Part shown: one piece after another, positions 1 to 9,063 of the stretch | Layout: every line of letters starts with the position of its first letter | Numbering within the stretch: the first letter of the stretch is position 1 | DNA from: AC-32 sp963772975 | GTDB lineage: Bacteria > Actinomycetota > Thermoleophilia > Gaiellales > Gaiellaceae | Assembly: GCA_963772975.1 (NCBI GenBank) | Contig: CAVYZH010000010.1 | Span: forward strand, 682,001 to 746,000 | Direction: 5' to 3' | Length of the DNA: 64,000 nucleotides | Program-made: the position numbers and the translations under genes | The notes under the pieces: model-generated | Seen by the model: the letters and a program-made list of their open reading frames with translations, nothing else | Told to the model about the DNA's origin: nothing | Database searches by the model: none

Positions 1-435
1 CTTCAGAATCTCGCTCGCCGCGGCGAGCGAGAGCCCGTAGCTGAGCATGAGCGCCCCGACCGCCAGCCCGATCAGCCAGTGCGTGCCCTGGATCCGGTCG
101 AGCCACTTCGGCGTGGAGGGCTCTCCCGACGACGGCTCGCGGCGGCGGAAGGCGGCGAACGCCCAGACCAGGAGCACGCTGCCGAGCAGAACCTCGAGCG
201 CCGAGGCCGCGCGGGACGGGCTCGTGCTCTTCGCGCTGAAGTCCTGCCCGTGAAGGACGAAGACGATGAGCGTTCCGATCAACGCGAGCGCGAGCAGCCA
301 GCCGCAGAGGAAGGCGATCGCCCGCCGGACGCCGGAGGGCATGCTCAGCAGGACGATCACGGTCACCACCGAGACGGGGCTCGTGAAGGCGACGGCAAGC
401 CCCAGCACTCCGACTTCACCGACCAGCGTCCCCAC
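1..435 (-). CDS. GAP/SfLAP-family membrane protein, 3' end cut by window edge
   Basis: Reading back from GTG at 435 gives 145 open codons that run off the left edge; an in-frame TAG three codons upstream fixes the start. The N-terminus has two closely spaced hydrophobic helices (about residues 8-31 and 38-60), a polar loop, a third helix (about 75-92), an RRRE basic stretch and a fourth helix before the edge. This pattern resembles the actinobacterial GAP/SfLAP family, known from a mycobacterial protein linked to sulfolipid transport. A second family member lies at 31158-31832. The family call rests on topology and N-terminal pattern only. Confidence 0.6.
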   Translation of the reverse strand, partial: MGTLVGEVGVLGLAVAFTSPVSVVTVIVLLSMPSGVRRAIAFLCGWLLALALIGTLIVFVLHGQDFSAKSTSPSRAASALEVLLGSVLLVWAFAAFRRREPSSGEPSTPKWLDRIQGTHWLIGLAVGALMLSYGLSLAAASEILK

Positions 436-460
436 GGCGTCTATCTACTGCGGGCTGGGG

Positions 461-1186
461 TCAGCCACTCATTCCCGCCTGAGCCTTCGGTGCCGGCGCC
501 GTCTGTGCGCGGTCCTCGCCGGCGAGGCAGTCCGCCAGTTGGTTCGCGAAGGTGCCGGCCTGCTCGAGGTAGTCCGGCTTGAGCAGGCTCGGGGGGATCT
601 TGATGCCGAGATAGCGCTCGCGGTTCTCGCCCTTGCCGAAGTAGCTGAGCAGCGACATCAAGGAGCCGATCTGCCCTCCCGCATACGTGAAGTGGATGCC
701 GTCGATGTACGTGCCGCCCAGCTTCGTGCCGAGCTTCTTCACCGATCGTAGATTGATACTCCAGTACCTGCGGCAGACCACGAATGCCGTGAAGCGCTTC
801 CCGGCGAGAATTCGGCTGGCCTCGTCGGACTTCAGGTAGGAGCGAATCGGCACGCTCGGCCTGAAGAACCAGGTCGGCGAGCCGAAGCAGATCAGGTTGT
901 AGTCGCCCTCGCGCGCAGCTGGCGGGATGCCGATCTCCCCGGTCGCCCCGCGGGTTTGCGCCGGCAGCATGCCGAGGATGTCGCGATAGGCATGCCGCAG
1001 CGGCATCTGTGTGAACCGCTCCGCCCAGCGCTTGTCCGTGAACTGGATTCCAGCCTGGGAGACCTGGCAGCCCCGGTCGCGGAGAACATCCGCCATGGCC
1101 TCCACGACCCTCAAGGACTGCTGCGTGTAGCTGTAGTAGACGAGGAGAATCCGAGGCTTCGTCGGCGCGACTTCGCTCGCGGCCAT
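461..1186 (-). CDS. Flavodoxin-like domain protein
   Basis: The 241-residue protein begins with a Rossmann-like strand and an FMN phosphate-loop pattern (ILLVYYSYTQQS, about residues 13-24). Further on, FGSPTWFF resembles the second flavin-contacting loop of flavodoxins and WrbA-like quinone reductases. I chose ATG at 1186 because AGGGAG lies 8 bases upstream; a longer in-frame start at 1237 has no comparable site. It is larger than a plain flavodoxin (about 140-200 aa), the extra length being a C-terminal helical part. A redox role with bound FMN is inferred from the fold; the substrate is unknown. Confidence 0.7.
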   Translation of the reverse strand: MAASEVAPTKPRILLVYYSYTQQSLRVVEAMADVLRDRGCQVSQAGIQFTDKRWAERFTQMPLRHAYRDILGMLPAQTRGATGEIGIPPAAREGDYNLICFGSPTWFFRPSVPIRSYLKSDEASRILAGKRFTAFVVCRRYWSINLRSVKKLGTKLGGTYIDGIHFTYAGGQIGSLMSLLSYFGKGENRERYLGIKIPPSLLKPDYLEQAGTFANQLADCLAGEDRAQTAPAPKAQAGMSG

Positions 1187-1291
1187 GTCGCTTGCTCCCT
1201 TTCGGTCGGTCGAACTGGAGCAGCGCCCACACCGCAACGGATTAGGCCTCGGCGATGCGGGCGCTGCTCGAACGCCCCGTGCTGCACGCCG

Positions 1292-1351
1292 CTAGCGGCG
1301 GCGGGCGACCCGGCGGCTCGTGCGCCGCGCGACTCTGCGTGATCCCATCAT
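1292..1351 (-). CDS. 19-residue arginine-rich peptide ORF coupled to the DUF6325 gene
   Basis: The ATG overlaps the stop of the DUF6325 gene in TGATG, and the end of that gene supplies an AGGAGGAGG-like ribosome site. The peptide MMGSRRVARRTSRRVARRR ends at TAG. Its start resembles the basic N-terminus of SHOCT-type stress proteins such as the one at 28877-29143 (MGMVRRRARRR), but nothing SHOCT-like follows in any frame. It is either a true micropeptide or the stub of a truncated SHOCT gene. Confidence 0.4.
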   Translation of the reverse strand: MMGSRRVARRTSRRVARRR

Positions 1352-1923
1352 CAGGAACCTCCTCCTGTCGCTGCGCCTGCCGGCACTGGCGCGCCCTGCT
1401 CCATGGCGTGGAACGTCTCGGCGTCCTCGCGGGAGATGAGGCCGATCTCGATCAGGTCGAGCGGGCTGATGAACCCGTCGCTGATCCGGAAGCCGCCCGC
1501 CCGCGCAATCGAGTCGCGCAGCGGAACCGCCCAGTGATGCTCGATCAGGAGGAGCGCCGCGGCCGAATCGTTCGGGATCTCCTCGAGCACGTCCCACGCA
1601 TCCTCGTTCGACGAGAGGATGTCGACGCCGTCTGCTGTCGCTTCGGCGCCGGCGGCCGCGCCGGCCTCGATGCCTTCCTCGCCCTCGATGCCGAGGCCGA
1701 TCAGGGCCCCGACCTTGCTCCCGAGCTCGATTGCCTCATCCTTGGTGAGGTTGCTCAGGTGCTGTACCTCGATCTCGCCGTCGGCGTCCTTGTGGAGCGC
1801 CAACGCGTCGATCACGCGCACGGTGTCGCTGGCGCGTAGCTTTTCCAGCTCGGCGACGATCTCGCCGTGGAACTCGGGGTGGTTGAACCCCAGAACGATC
1901 AGTTGGACGGGTCCGATTGCCAC
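1351..1923 (-). CDS. DUF6325-family (DUF1269-like) small stress protein
   Basis: The 190-residue protein starts at GTG with AAGGGAG upstream and opens with GPVQLIVLGF, typical of the actinobacterial DUF6325 family. A glycine-rich, mildly hydrophobic centre (SKVGALIGLGIEGEEG) is followed by an acidic stretch and a region ending near EDAETFHAME. Members of this and the related DUF1269 family are usually small, often stress-linked proteins of unknown biochemistry. A motif-type promoter lies 83 bases upstream (2025-1980), and an arginine-rich mini-ORF is translationally coupled downstream. Confidence 0.75.
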   Translation of the reverse strand: MAIGPVQLIVLGFNHPEFHGEIVAELEKLRASDTVRVIDALALHKDADGEIEVQHLSNLTKDEAIELGSKVGALIGLGIEGEEGIEAGAAAGAEATADGVDILSSNEDAWDVLEEIPNDSAAALLLIEHHWAVPLRDSIARAGGFRISDGFISPLDLIEIGLISREDAETFHAMEQGAPVPAGAATGGGS

Positions 1924-1979
1924 GTCACTCCCTTCTCCTGGACTTGCCGCGGACTGGTGTGCCGGCGGCTTTCCCGTCC

Positions 1980-2025
1980 AGCCTCGTCGATGGCGGTGTC
2001 GATGTCATCGCCCACTCCGGGTGAA
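1980..2025 (-). promoter_or_regulatory. Bipartite promoter-like motif, site A (DUF6325)
   Basis: TTCACCCGGAGTGGGCGATG (2025-2006) matches the window consensus TTCAtCCCnnnyGGryGATG. Exactly 20 bases further comes the hexamer GAGGCT (1985-1980). Same orientation as the DUF6325 gene, whose GTG is about 57 bases beyond the hexamer. Confidence 0.6.
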
Positions 2026-2043
2026 GCGGCGCGGTTCGACCGG

Positions 2044-2544
2044 CTAGCCGGTCAACTTGGCGACGGGGGCGAGTGGACGCCCGAATACGTCGATGAAGAG
2101 CGTGCACGGCCCGTGACGGGCCGGCAAGGTGCCGTCGAGGATGTCGACGTCGTAGGTGAGCGTGTCGTCCTCGAGGCGAGGCTGGCGGAGAACGATCACG
2201 GCGTCTTCGGGCGACTCACCCTTCACGTCCAGGAACGAGAGCACGGCGTTCGGCGGGTCGACCGAGAACGTATTCGCCCCCGACTCCCAGAGCTCGACGA
2301 ACTTGTGGGAGGGCATGTGCCCGACCTCGCGCCGCGGCCGGTCGGCGAAGTAGACGGTCGAATCGGCCAGGCCGTGGAGCATGATCGTCCCCGGCCCGCT
2401 GGAAAACGCCGTCGCGCTCTGCACGAACAGCGCATCGATCCGCTCCACTTGAGGGTCGGAGATCCTGCTCACCTTCCTTGGGCGCAGTGTCACTGCCGGG
2501 GAGCGGCTCGCCATCATGCCGACCGGGTGAATCTCGCATTTCAA
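2044..2544 (-). CDS. Conserved hypothetical protein
   Basis: 166 residues with no signal peptide or membrane segment. The centre contains TVYFADRPRREVGH and then FSVDPPNAVLSFLD, and the C-terminus has LFIDVFGRPLAPVAKL. I recall this layout from uncharacterised bacterial proteins, often secreted or stress-linked, but cannot assign a function. The start is uncertain: ATG at 2544 has no clear ribosome site, and ATG at 2517 is an alternative. The gene is divergent from the AI-2E transporter with only 58 bases between starts. Confidence 0.55.
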   Translation of the reverse strand: MKCEIHPVGMMASRSPAVTLRPRKVSRISDPQVERIDALFVQSATAFSSGPGTIMLHGLADSTVYFADRPRREVGHMPSHKFVELWESGANTFSVDPPNAVLSFLDVKGESPEDAVIVLRQPRLEDDTLTYDVDILDGTLPARHGPCTLFIDVFGRPLAPVAKLTG

Positions 2545-2602
2545 GCGGTCGCGGCGAAGGGCTGCCGACCGGCGGCGCGGTCAAGGTATCGAGCATCGAA
2601 CC

Positions 2603-3775
2603 GTGAGCTTTCTCAAGCACCTGGGCAAGAAGCGGCCGGCCGCGGAGTCGCAGTCGTTCGAGCTGGGCTCCGGCGACGCCGGGGAGCTCGAGTCGACGTT
2701 TGCAGCGCCGCGCTGGCTGAAGGACCTCGGCAGGACGTCGTGGCTGCTCGTCGGCGTCTTCGCGCTGCTCGCCGGCGTGACCTGGCTGCTCGGCACGACG
2801 TCCACAATCGTCGGCCCGCTGGTGGCGGGCACGATCATCGCGACCGTGGCGATGCCGATCGTCAGCTCGCTCGCCCGCCACATGCCGCGTGCGGCTGCCG
2901 CCGCCCTGGTCCTGCTCGGTCTCGTCGCGCTGGCAGTGCTCGTCGGCGTCCTCGTGATCGGCGGCATTACCTCCCAGAACGACTCGATCTCGGCCGATTC
3001 GAGCGCGGCCGCAGACAAGGCCCAGGGCTGGCTCGAGGACCTGGGGGTGAACTCGTCAGGTTCCTCCAGCGCCAAGTCGACTGTCGAGCAGGACGTCCCG
3101 AAGATCATCTCGACACTGGTCCACGGCGTGATCAACGGCATCCAGGGGCTGACTTCGCTCGCTTTCGGGCTCTCGTTCACGCTGCTGAGTGTGTTCTTCC
3201 TGATGAAGGACGGTCCGACGATGAGGAGGTGGGTCGACCGCCATCTCGGCGTGCCCACGCCGGTCGCCGAGCTGATCACCGGCGGGATGCTGCGCTCGCT
3301 GAGGGGCTACTTCCAAGGCGTCACGATCGTCGCGGCATTCAACGCGCTGGTCGTAGGCCTCGCCGCGCTCGTACTCGGCGTGCCGCTGGCGGGCACGATC
3401 GCGGTGGTCACCTTCGTGACCGCCTACGTCCCCTACGTCGGGGCGTTCGTCGCGGGTGCCTTTGCAGTCATCATCGCGCTGGGCTCGGAAGGGACCACGA
3501 CCGCGCTGATCATGCTCCTGGTCGTGATCCTGGCCAACGGGCTGCTGCAGAACATCTTCCAGCCCTTCGCGATGGGCGCGGCGCTCAACCTGCACCCGCT
3601 CGCGGTGCTCGTGCTGACGATCGGGGCCGGCTGCATCTTCGGGATGCTCGGGCTGGTGCTCGCTGCGCCGATCGCCTCGGCGGTCGTCCACATCAGCCGC
3701 GACCTGGCGCGCGCCCGTGCCGCTGCGGCCCCGGAGGAGGAAGGACCTGTCACCGTCGCAGATGCACCAGCCTGA
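2603..3775 (+). CDS. AI-2E-family transporter
   Basis: 390 residues from GTG. The N-terminal 40 residues are polar and cytoplasmic. They are followed by two paired helices (about 50-80 and 95-130), a long polar loop rich in Ser and Ala (about 135-175), and a C-terminal membrane half with the family hallmarks LSVFFLMKDG and YVPYVGAFVAG, plus an amphipathic end (LVLAAPIASAVVHI). The family (PF01594) includes exporters of autoinducer-2 and sodium/proton antiporters, so the substrate cannot be assigned. A small membrane protein follows 77 bases downstream. Confidence 0.85.
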   Translation: MSFLKHLGKKRPAAESQSFELGSGDAGELESTFAAPRWLKDLGRTSWLLVGVFALLAGVTWLLGTTSTIVGPLVAGTIIATVAMPIVSSLARHMPRAAAAALVLLGLVALAVLVGVLVIGGITSQNDSISADSSAAADKAQGWLEDLGVNSSGSSSAKSTVEQDVPKIISTLVHGVINGIQGLTSLAFGLSFTLLSVFFLMKDGPTMRRWVDRHLGVPTPVAELITGGMLRSLRGYFQGVTIVAAFNALVVGLAALVLGVPLAGTIAVVTFVTAYVPYVGAFVAGAFAVIIALGSEGTTTALIMLLVVILANGLLQNIFQPFAMGAALNLHPLAVLVLTIGAGCIFGMLGLVLAAPIASAVVHISRDLARARAAAAPEEEGPVTVADAPA

Positions 3776-3852
3776 CGGACATCACCCGGTTGGGACGATG
3801 CCGCCGGGAAAGGCCGCTGCCACGCTCGGCGCGAGCAAGCAAAGGAGGGGAC

Positions 3853-4074
3853 GTGGAAGAAGGACTTGGAGCAAAGTTCTGGTTCAAGCTGATCGGGATC
3901 GTGATCCTCGGCGGGATCGCCGCCATGATCCTCTTCCTTCTGGTCGACGCTGCGTGGTACCGCTGGGGGGGAATCGGCGCGATCATCTTCTTCTCTCTGC
4001 TGGTGCTGCTGTGGGGCTGGATCTACGACAAGCGGCACGAGAAGGAGTACGAGCGGCTTCGGGCCGAGGCGTAG
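3853..4074 (+). CDS. Small two-helix membrane protein
   Basis: 73 residues from GTG at 3853, preceded by a strong AAAGGAGGGG site. Two hydrophobic helices (about residues 10-28 and 36-55) are separated by a short tryptophan-containing turn, and a charged tail (YDKRHEKEYERLR) follows. No known domain. It lies 77 bases after the AI-2E transporter on the same strand, so the two may be co-transcribed. Confidence 0.65.
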   Translation: MEEGLGAKFWFKLIGIVILGGIAAMILFLLVDAAWYRWGGIGAIIFFSLLVLLWGWIYDKRHEKEYERLRAEA

Positions 4075-4075
4075 C

Positions 4076-6433
4076 TCAGGAGACGACCGCGGACTCGACG
4101 TCGCCGGCCTGCTGCCCGGGGGCGGCGCTCTCGGCACGAGCGTCTACGAGGCCGAGCTCCCCGGCCCTAGTGATCGCGTCGCTCCGGCTCGAGACACCGA
4201 GCTTGCGGTAGACGGAGATCGCCTGGGTCTTGATCGTGTTGCGCGAGACGAACAGGCGCTCGCCGATCTCGCGGAAGGAAAGGTGCGTCGAGAGCAGCGG
4301 CAGCAGCCGCAGCTCGGCCCGGGTCAGGCCCGAGGTGCCACCCCCGGCCGCCTCCGGCATGGCCGCGATCTCGTCCTCGAGGGCGGCCACCTGCTCTGCC
4401 AGGACTCCGAGCGCCGGCCGCAGCACCAGGATCGCGCGAGCCTCGTCAAGCAGCGCGTGCGCGGCGTTGCGGTCGCGCAAGGTCACGTAGGCGCGAGCGA
4501 GCTCGAGCCGGACCTGCACGGAGAGCCAAGGGATCGCGTGGGTGAGGAAGGGCGCGAGCCGCTGCGTGACCGTCAGCTGCCTGCGCGCCTCGTCCCAGCG
4601 GCCGTGTCGCAGGAGCGCCCGGGCAGTGGCGGCCAGGTCGAGCGCTGCGGTCGGATAGGCGTCGAGCTCGCGGTCCTCGATCAGGCACTGTGCTTCGAGC
4701 GCCAGCGCCTCCGCCCGCTCGTCATCGTGCCCGGCCGCGAGCAGTGAGCGCTCGCTGAGCGCGAGCGCGTGGCTCTCGGGCTGCGCCGACCCGGTGGCCG
4801 CGACCGCGAACACCTGGTCGGCGAGCTCGTCCTCGCCCAGGAGCACGTGCGCGGTGCCGTTTACAACCAGTGCCCACGGGCGCCACGGATGGTCGTCCGG
4901 GAGCTTCCTGAGTGCCGACGTCGTCCGCTTCAACATGCTCTCGGGTCCCTCGGCACACATTGCGGCGCGGAGAACATCGATGCACGCCCTCGTGCCTGCG
5001 CCCTTCCCGTTCGCCGGCACACCGCGCTCGGCCGCCGCGAGCCAGGCCTCGGCCTGCTCGGGCCGCCCGCGCAGGGCATGGATCCGAGATCCCTCGACCG
5101 CGACCTCCGGGTGGCGCTCCAGGGCCTCGTCGTCGAAGCGGTCGAGCCACGACTCAACCGATGCGACCCGGCCCGACGCCGCGACGGGCATCGCGATCGA
5201 ACTGAGGATGCGTGCCGCGCTGGCCTCGTTCCCAGCCGCGTGCGAGTAGTCGAGCGTCGCCTCGTCGTCGCCCTGGGCCTCGAACCAGTCCGCCGCCCGC
5301 TGGTTGAGCACCGGCACGAGCTCCCGCTCGCGGTCCTCGAGCTCCTGCCGTAGCACGTCGCGGAAGAGGTGGTGGTAGCGGTAGGCCCCGCGGTGCCGGT
5401 CGAGCGGGACGACGAACAGGCTCTCCCGTTCCAGCGAGGCGAGCTCGAGTGCCGACCCCTTTCGGTCGAGAACCGCGTCGCAGAGCGGGCCCGACATGGT
5501 CTCGAGCACCGAGCTGCGGCGCAGGAATGTCAGCCGCTCCGGTTCCAGGTGCGAGAGGTACTCCGAGCGGAAGTAGTCGGCGAGGTAGCGATCGGCCCCG
5601 GTGACCGAGCGAACGTCCCGCCGCTCGTCGCTCTCGGCGCGGGCGGCCAGCGCGGTCAGGTAGAGCCCGGCCGCCCAGCCCTCGGTGCGCTCGACGAGCT
5701 CGTTGATCTCGCCGTCGTCGAGCTCCAGCCGAGCGGCGCGCAGGAGCAACTCGGCCTCGCGCCGGCTGAGCGCGAGCTCGTACGGCCCGAGCTCGAGGAG
5801 TGGCCCGCCCGCCCGCAGGGCTGCGACCGGCAGCTCGGGAACGACGCGGCCGGCGAGCACGATCATCGACCCGGCCGGGATGTGCCCGACGAGCGTCCCC
5901 AGCGCCGCGATCGAGTCGCCGGAGAGCAGGTCGGCTCCGTCGAGGACAAGCACGAACGGAGCGCGGCGGGCGCCGATCGCCGCGCCGAGACGCTGCAGGG
6001 CCCGGGCCGGCGCGGGCCTGCGATCCGGGGTGAGCGGCTCCAGGGCCGACGACGGGAGCGGCTCGACGCGGTCGAGCGCGGCCGCGACGTGCTGGAGCAG
6101 CGTGACGGGGTCATCGCCCTCGTCGAGCGAGACCCAAGCGAACGGCCGCACGTCCCGGTGGGCCCACTGCGAGAGGAGCGTGCTCTTGCCATAGCCGGCA
6201 GGCGCCACCACGAGCACGAGCGGGAAGGCTCCAGCGGCGCGTAGCCGGTTGACCAGCGCCGTCCGAGAGACCGTGCCGGCCGCGAGGGCGGGCACGCGGA
6301 TCTTCGATTCCACGACCTCGAAGGGCAGAGCCGGCGGTGCGGGCGGCCCGACGAGCACGGCTTTCGCGCCCGCCTGGCGCAGGTCGGCGTTACGCGGATC
6401 GGCGGGATTGAGCGCGCGGCTCAACTCGATCAT
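4076..6433 (-). CDS. Large ATP-binding LuxR regulator (MalT/LAL type)
   Basis: 785 residues. About residues 40-300 form a STAND/AAA-type ATPase: APAGYGKST is the P-loop, and VLVLDGADLL is the Walker B strand. The middle (about 370-690) is helical and TPR-like with many Ala/Leu/Glu-rich repeats. The C-terminus (about 705-765) is a LuxR helix-turn-helix: LTRAELRLL, then the recognition segment FVSRNTIKTQ. Such proteins act as ligand-controlled transcription activators; the ligand is unknown. It is divergent from the two-component system across a 327-base gap and is one of four regulatory genes within 6 kb. Confidence 0.85.
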   Translation of the reverse strand: MIELSRALNPADPRNADLRQAGAKAVLVGPPAPPALPFEVVESKIRVPALAAGTVSRTALVNRLRAAGAFPLVLVVAPAGYGKSTLLSQWAHRDVRPFAWVSLDEGDDPVTLLQHVAAALDRVEPLPSSALEPLTPDRRPAPARALQRLGAAIGARRAPFVLVLDGADLLSGDSIAALGTLVGHIPAGSMIVLAGRVVPELPVAALRAGGPLLELGPYELALSRREAELLLRAARLELDDGEINELVERTEGWAAGLYLTALAARAESDERRDVRSVTGADRYLADYFRSEYLSHLEPERLTFLRRSSVLETMSGPLCDAVLDRKGSALELASLERESLFVVPLDRHRGAYRYHHLFRDVLRQELEDRERELVPVLNQRAADWFEAQGDDEATLDYSHAAGNEASAARILSSIAMPVAASGRVASVESWLDRFDDEALERHPEVAVEGSRIHALRGRPEQAEAWLAAAERGVPANGKGAGTRACIDVLRAAMCAEGPESMLKRTTSALRKLPDDHPWRPWALVVNGTAHVLLGEDELADQVFAVAATGSAQPESHALALSERSLLAAGHDDERAEALALEAQCLIEDRELDAYPTAALDLAATARALLRHGRWDEARRQLTVTQRLAPFLTHAIPWLSVQVRLELARAYVTLRDRNAAHALLDEARAILVLRPALGVLAEQVAALEDEIAAMPEAAGGGTSGLTRAELRLLPLLSTHLSFREIGERLFVSRNTIKTQAISVYRKLGVSSRSDAITRAGELGLVDARAESAAPGQQAGDVESAVVS

Positions 6434-6760
6434 TCTGGGGACGGCCTCCTAGGGCTGGGGAACCCTCTCGCGCGAGCATGCGCCGTCCGCCGGGATCCGC
6501 GTATCCGGGGATCCGCTGATTGTCACTGTGGAAATACCGAGCAAATCACCACGATTTGTAAGCCGGTCTGCACCGGTCTTGTGCTTTACTGATCGGCGGG
6601 AGATGTACAGAGGCCGACTCGGTGAAAGGCGGGGCGGCGCCTGGTGTTTCTGTCCGACGGCCGCTCCGGTCTTGCCCTGTCCGGGCAGGGCGACTCCCTG
6701 GGGGGTCTGCACCCACTTCGCCAGGGAGGCGAGCATCACGAAAACCTCACTGATACCAGC
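6434..6760 (+). promoter_or_regulatory. Divergent regulatory region between LuxR gene and response regulator
   Basis: No convincing gene in 327 bases. The stretch 6515-6600 is clearly more AT-rich than its surroundings, as expected for promoters. CCGGTctgcACCGG at 6563-6576 is a perfect dyad, and GGGATCCGC occurs twice about 17 bases apart near 6490-6515. These are possible operator sites for one of the flanking regulators. I cannot define -35/-10 boxes with confidence. Confidence 0.4.
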
Positions 6761-7420
6761 ATGATCCGGGTCGTCTTTGCCGACGACAGCTTCCTCGCCC
6801 GCGAGGGGCTCACGCACGTGCTCGGCTCGATCGACGATGTCGAGGTCGTCGCGTCCTGTGCCGACCTCGACGAGCTTCGCTCGACCGTCGACGAGGTCAG
6901 GCCCGACGTAGTGCTGACGGACATCAGGATGCCGCCCACCAACACGGACGAGGGCATCCGCTACGCCGGCGAGCTGTGGACCTCACTGCCGGAGGTCGGC
7001 GTCGTCGTCCTCACCCAGCACGCGGAGCCGGTCTACGCGCTGAGCCTGTTCGAGAACGGCTCGAGCCGCCGCGCGTACCTGCTCAAGGAGCGCGTCAAGG
7101 ACCGGGACGAGCTGGCGCGGGCGCTACGCGAGGTCGCGGCGGGCCGCTCCTTCGTCGACTCGCGAATCGTCGATCAGCTCGTCTCCAACCGAAGGAACGA
7201 CCCGGGAATCGAGAAGCTAACGCCGCGCCAGCGCGAGATTCTCGCGCTGATCGCCGAGGGGCGCAGCAATACCTCGATCGCCGAGTCGATGGGGATCACG
7301 AAGCGCGCCGTCGAGCGCCACATCAACGGGATCTTCGCCACGCTCGACCTGCCCGAGGACGGCGACGTCAACCGGCGCGTGAAGGCGACACTGCTCTACC
7401 TGCTGGGCGAAGGGCGCTGA
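6761..7420 (+). CDS. NarL/FixJ-type response regulator
   Basis: 219 residues from ATG at 6761 (MIRVVFADDS). The receiver domain (1-125) shows the acidic pair ADD and the phospho-acceptor Asp in VVLTDIRMP. VVLTQHAEP and the Lys in YLLKERVKD fill the switch positions. The C-terminal LuxR helix-turn-helix (about 150-205) contains LTPRQREILALIAEG and MGITKRAVERH. Three bases separate it from the histidine kinase gene, so the two form one operon and presumably one phosphorelay. Longer in-frame starts upstream are not needed, because the receiver begins right at 6761. Confidence 0.9.
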   Translation: MIRVVFADDSFLAREGLTHVLGSIDDVEVVASCADLDELRSTVDEVRPDVVLTDIRMPPTNTDEGIRYAGELWTSLPEVGVVVLTQHAEPVYALSLFENGSSRRAYLLKERVKDRDELARALREVAAGRSFVDSRIVDQLVSNRRNDPGIEKLTPRQREILALIAEGRSNTSIAESMGITKRAVERHINGIFATLDLPEDGDVNRRVKATLLYLLGEGR

Positions 7421-7423
7421 GGG

Positions 7424-8966
7424 ATGTCCGAGGTCGTCTACCAGTCCGAGTCCGCCGACCGAGCCTGGGCCGGCCGGCTCCCGCACGCGCCCGCTCGCTA
7501 TGCGGCCGGCGTGCTCGCCCTCGCCGGGCTCTACTACGCGGGCGCCAAGACCGGCTACCTGCTGGAGTTCTCCGGCCCCGTCGCGGCGATCGTCTGGCTG
7601 CCCGTCGGCGTCGGCATCGCCTTCCTCTACCTCGGCGGGCTCGCCTACTGGCCGGGCGTGCTGATCGGCGACCTGCTCGCCAACGACTACTCGGTGCTGC
7701 CGTTCGGCTCGGCGCTCGGCCAGACCTGCGGGAACATTCTCGAGGTGGTGATCGCGGTGCTGCTGCTGCGGCGCCTCGTCCGGCACGGCTCGCCGCTCGC
7801 CACTCCGCGCGGCGTCGGCGCGATCGCCGTCTCGGTAGCGGCCGGCGCGGCCGTCAGCGCAACCGTCGGCGCGACTTCCTCGCTCTCCGGCGGGGTGATC
7901 GGCCTCCACGACGTCGCGACCGTCTGGCGCACGTGGTGGCTCGGCGACGCCACCGGCGCGCTGCTCGTCGTCCCACTCGCACTGGCCTGGTACCAACCGC
8001 TGCCCAAAGGCTGGCGCGGCGGGCGGTGGCTCGAGGCCGCGGTACTCCTGGCAGCGATCGTCGGGCTGGCCGCCTTCGCCTCGCGGAACTCCACCCCGGT
8101 GATGTACCTGGTCTTCCCGTTGCTGATCTGGGCCGCGCTTCGCTTCGGACAGCGCGGAGCCACACTCGCCGTCGCCGTCACCGCGGTCTTCACCGTCTGG
8201 AACGTGACCCACTACCACGGCCCGTTCCACGTCGAGTCGGTCACGCGCAGCGTCCTCAACACCCAGCTGTTCATCTCCGTCGCCGCGCTCTCGACGCTGA
8301 GCCTGGCCGCAATCGTCACCGAGCGTCAGCGTTTCGCTGCGCGGCTCGCGGCGTCCCGGGCGCGCGTGATCTCGGCCTCCGACGACGCACGACGCCGCCT
8401 CGAGCACGACCTCCACGACGGGGCCCAACTGCGCCTGACATGGCTGGCGCTGCGGCTGGGCGACGCCGCAGGGATCGTGCGGTCCGAGTCGAAGCTGGCG
8501 GGCTCGCTCCTCGAGGAAGCCGGGCAGGAGCTCCAGCTCGCGATCGACGAGCTGCGGGAGCTCGCGCGCGGAATCCATCCGGCGGTGCTGGTCGACCTCG
8601 GCCTGGCCGAAGCGATCAAGAACCTCGCGCAGCATTCGAGCATCAGGGTCGAGCTGCTCGAGCTCCCCTCCGAGACGGCTGAACGCCCCGGCCGAGACGG
8701 CCGGCTACTACGTCGTCGCCGAGGCAATCGCCAACGCCCAGAAGCATTCGGGCGCATCGCTCGTCGAAGTGCGGGCCTCGATCTCGAGCGAGACGTTGTG
8801 CCTGGAGATCTCGGACAACGGCTCCGGCGGCGCGGTCGAGCGGCCGGGCTCGGGCCTCGAGGGCCTGCGCGACCGCGCGGAGGCAGCCGGCGGCACGATG
8901 GAGCTTGAGAGCCCGCCGGGCGGCGGCACCCGCGTCGTGGTCGCGATCCCCGTTTCCTCCGCCTAG
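7424..8966 (+). pseudogene. MASE1 sensor histidine kinase with a one-base frameshift
   Basis: The first 417 codons encode about eight membrane helices of MASE1 type (residues 25-305) and the HisKA_3 box with phospho-accepting His331 (RRRLEHDLHDGAQ). The frame then breaks. Removing one A at about 8675 restores PAETAGYYVVAEAIANAQKH (N-box), SDNGSGG (G1) and GLEGLRDRAEA (G2), ending at TAG 8966 in a normal 513-residue kinase. Unrepaired, translation ends at 8908 without an ATPase domain. It is paired with the response regulator just upstream. Sequencing error and recent mutation are both possible. Confidence 0.8.
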
Positions 8967-8973
8967 CGCGGCT

Positions 8974-9019
8974 TTCATCCCTTCGGGGCGATGTAACCGG
9001 GCCCGGGCGGCGATTTGCT
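8974..9019 (+). promoter_or_regulatory. Bipartite promoter-like motif, site B (zinc-ribbon gene)
   Basis: TTCATCCCTTCGGGGCGATG (8974-8993) matches the consensus at all fixed positions but one. Twenty bases further comes TTTGCT (9014-9019). It lies just after the kinase stop, 45 bases before the ATG of the small zinc-ribbon gene, in the same orientation. Confidence 0.55.
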
Positions 9020-9063
9020 GGTTCGGTGACCTCGTGCGAGTACGCCACCCCGTCCTCCGCGAC

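Noticed and set aside
1867..4074. 735-codon plus-strand open frame
   Set aside because: It runs antisense or out of frame through three better genes; only its last 73 codons (3853-4074) are a real small gene.
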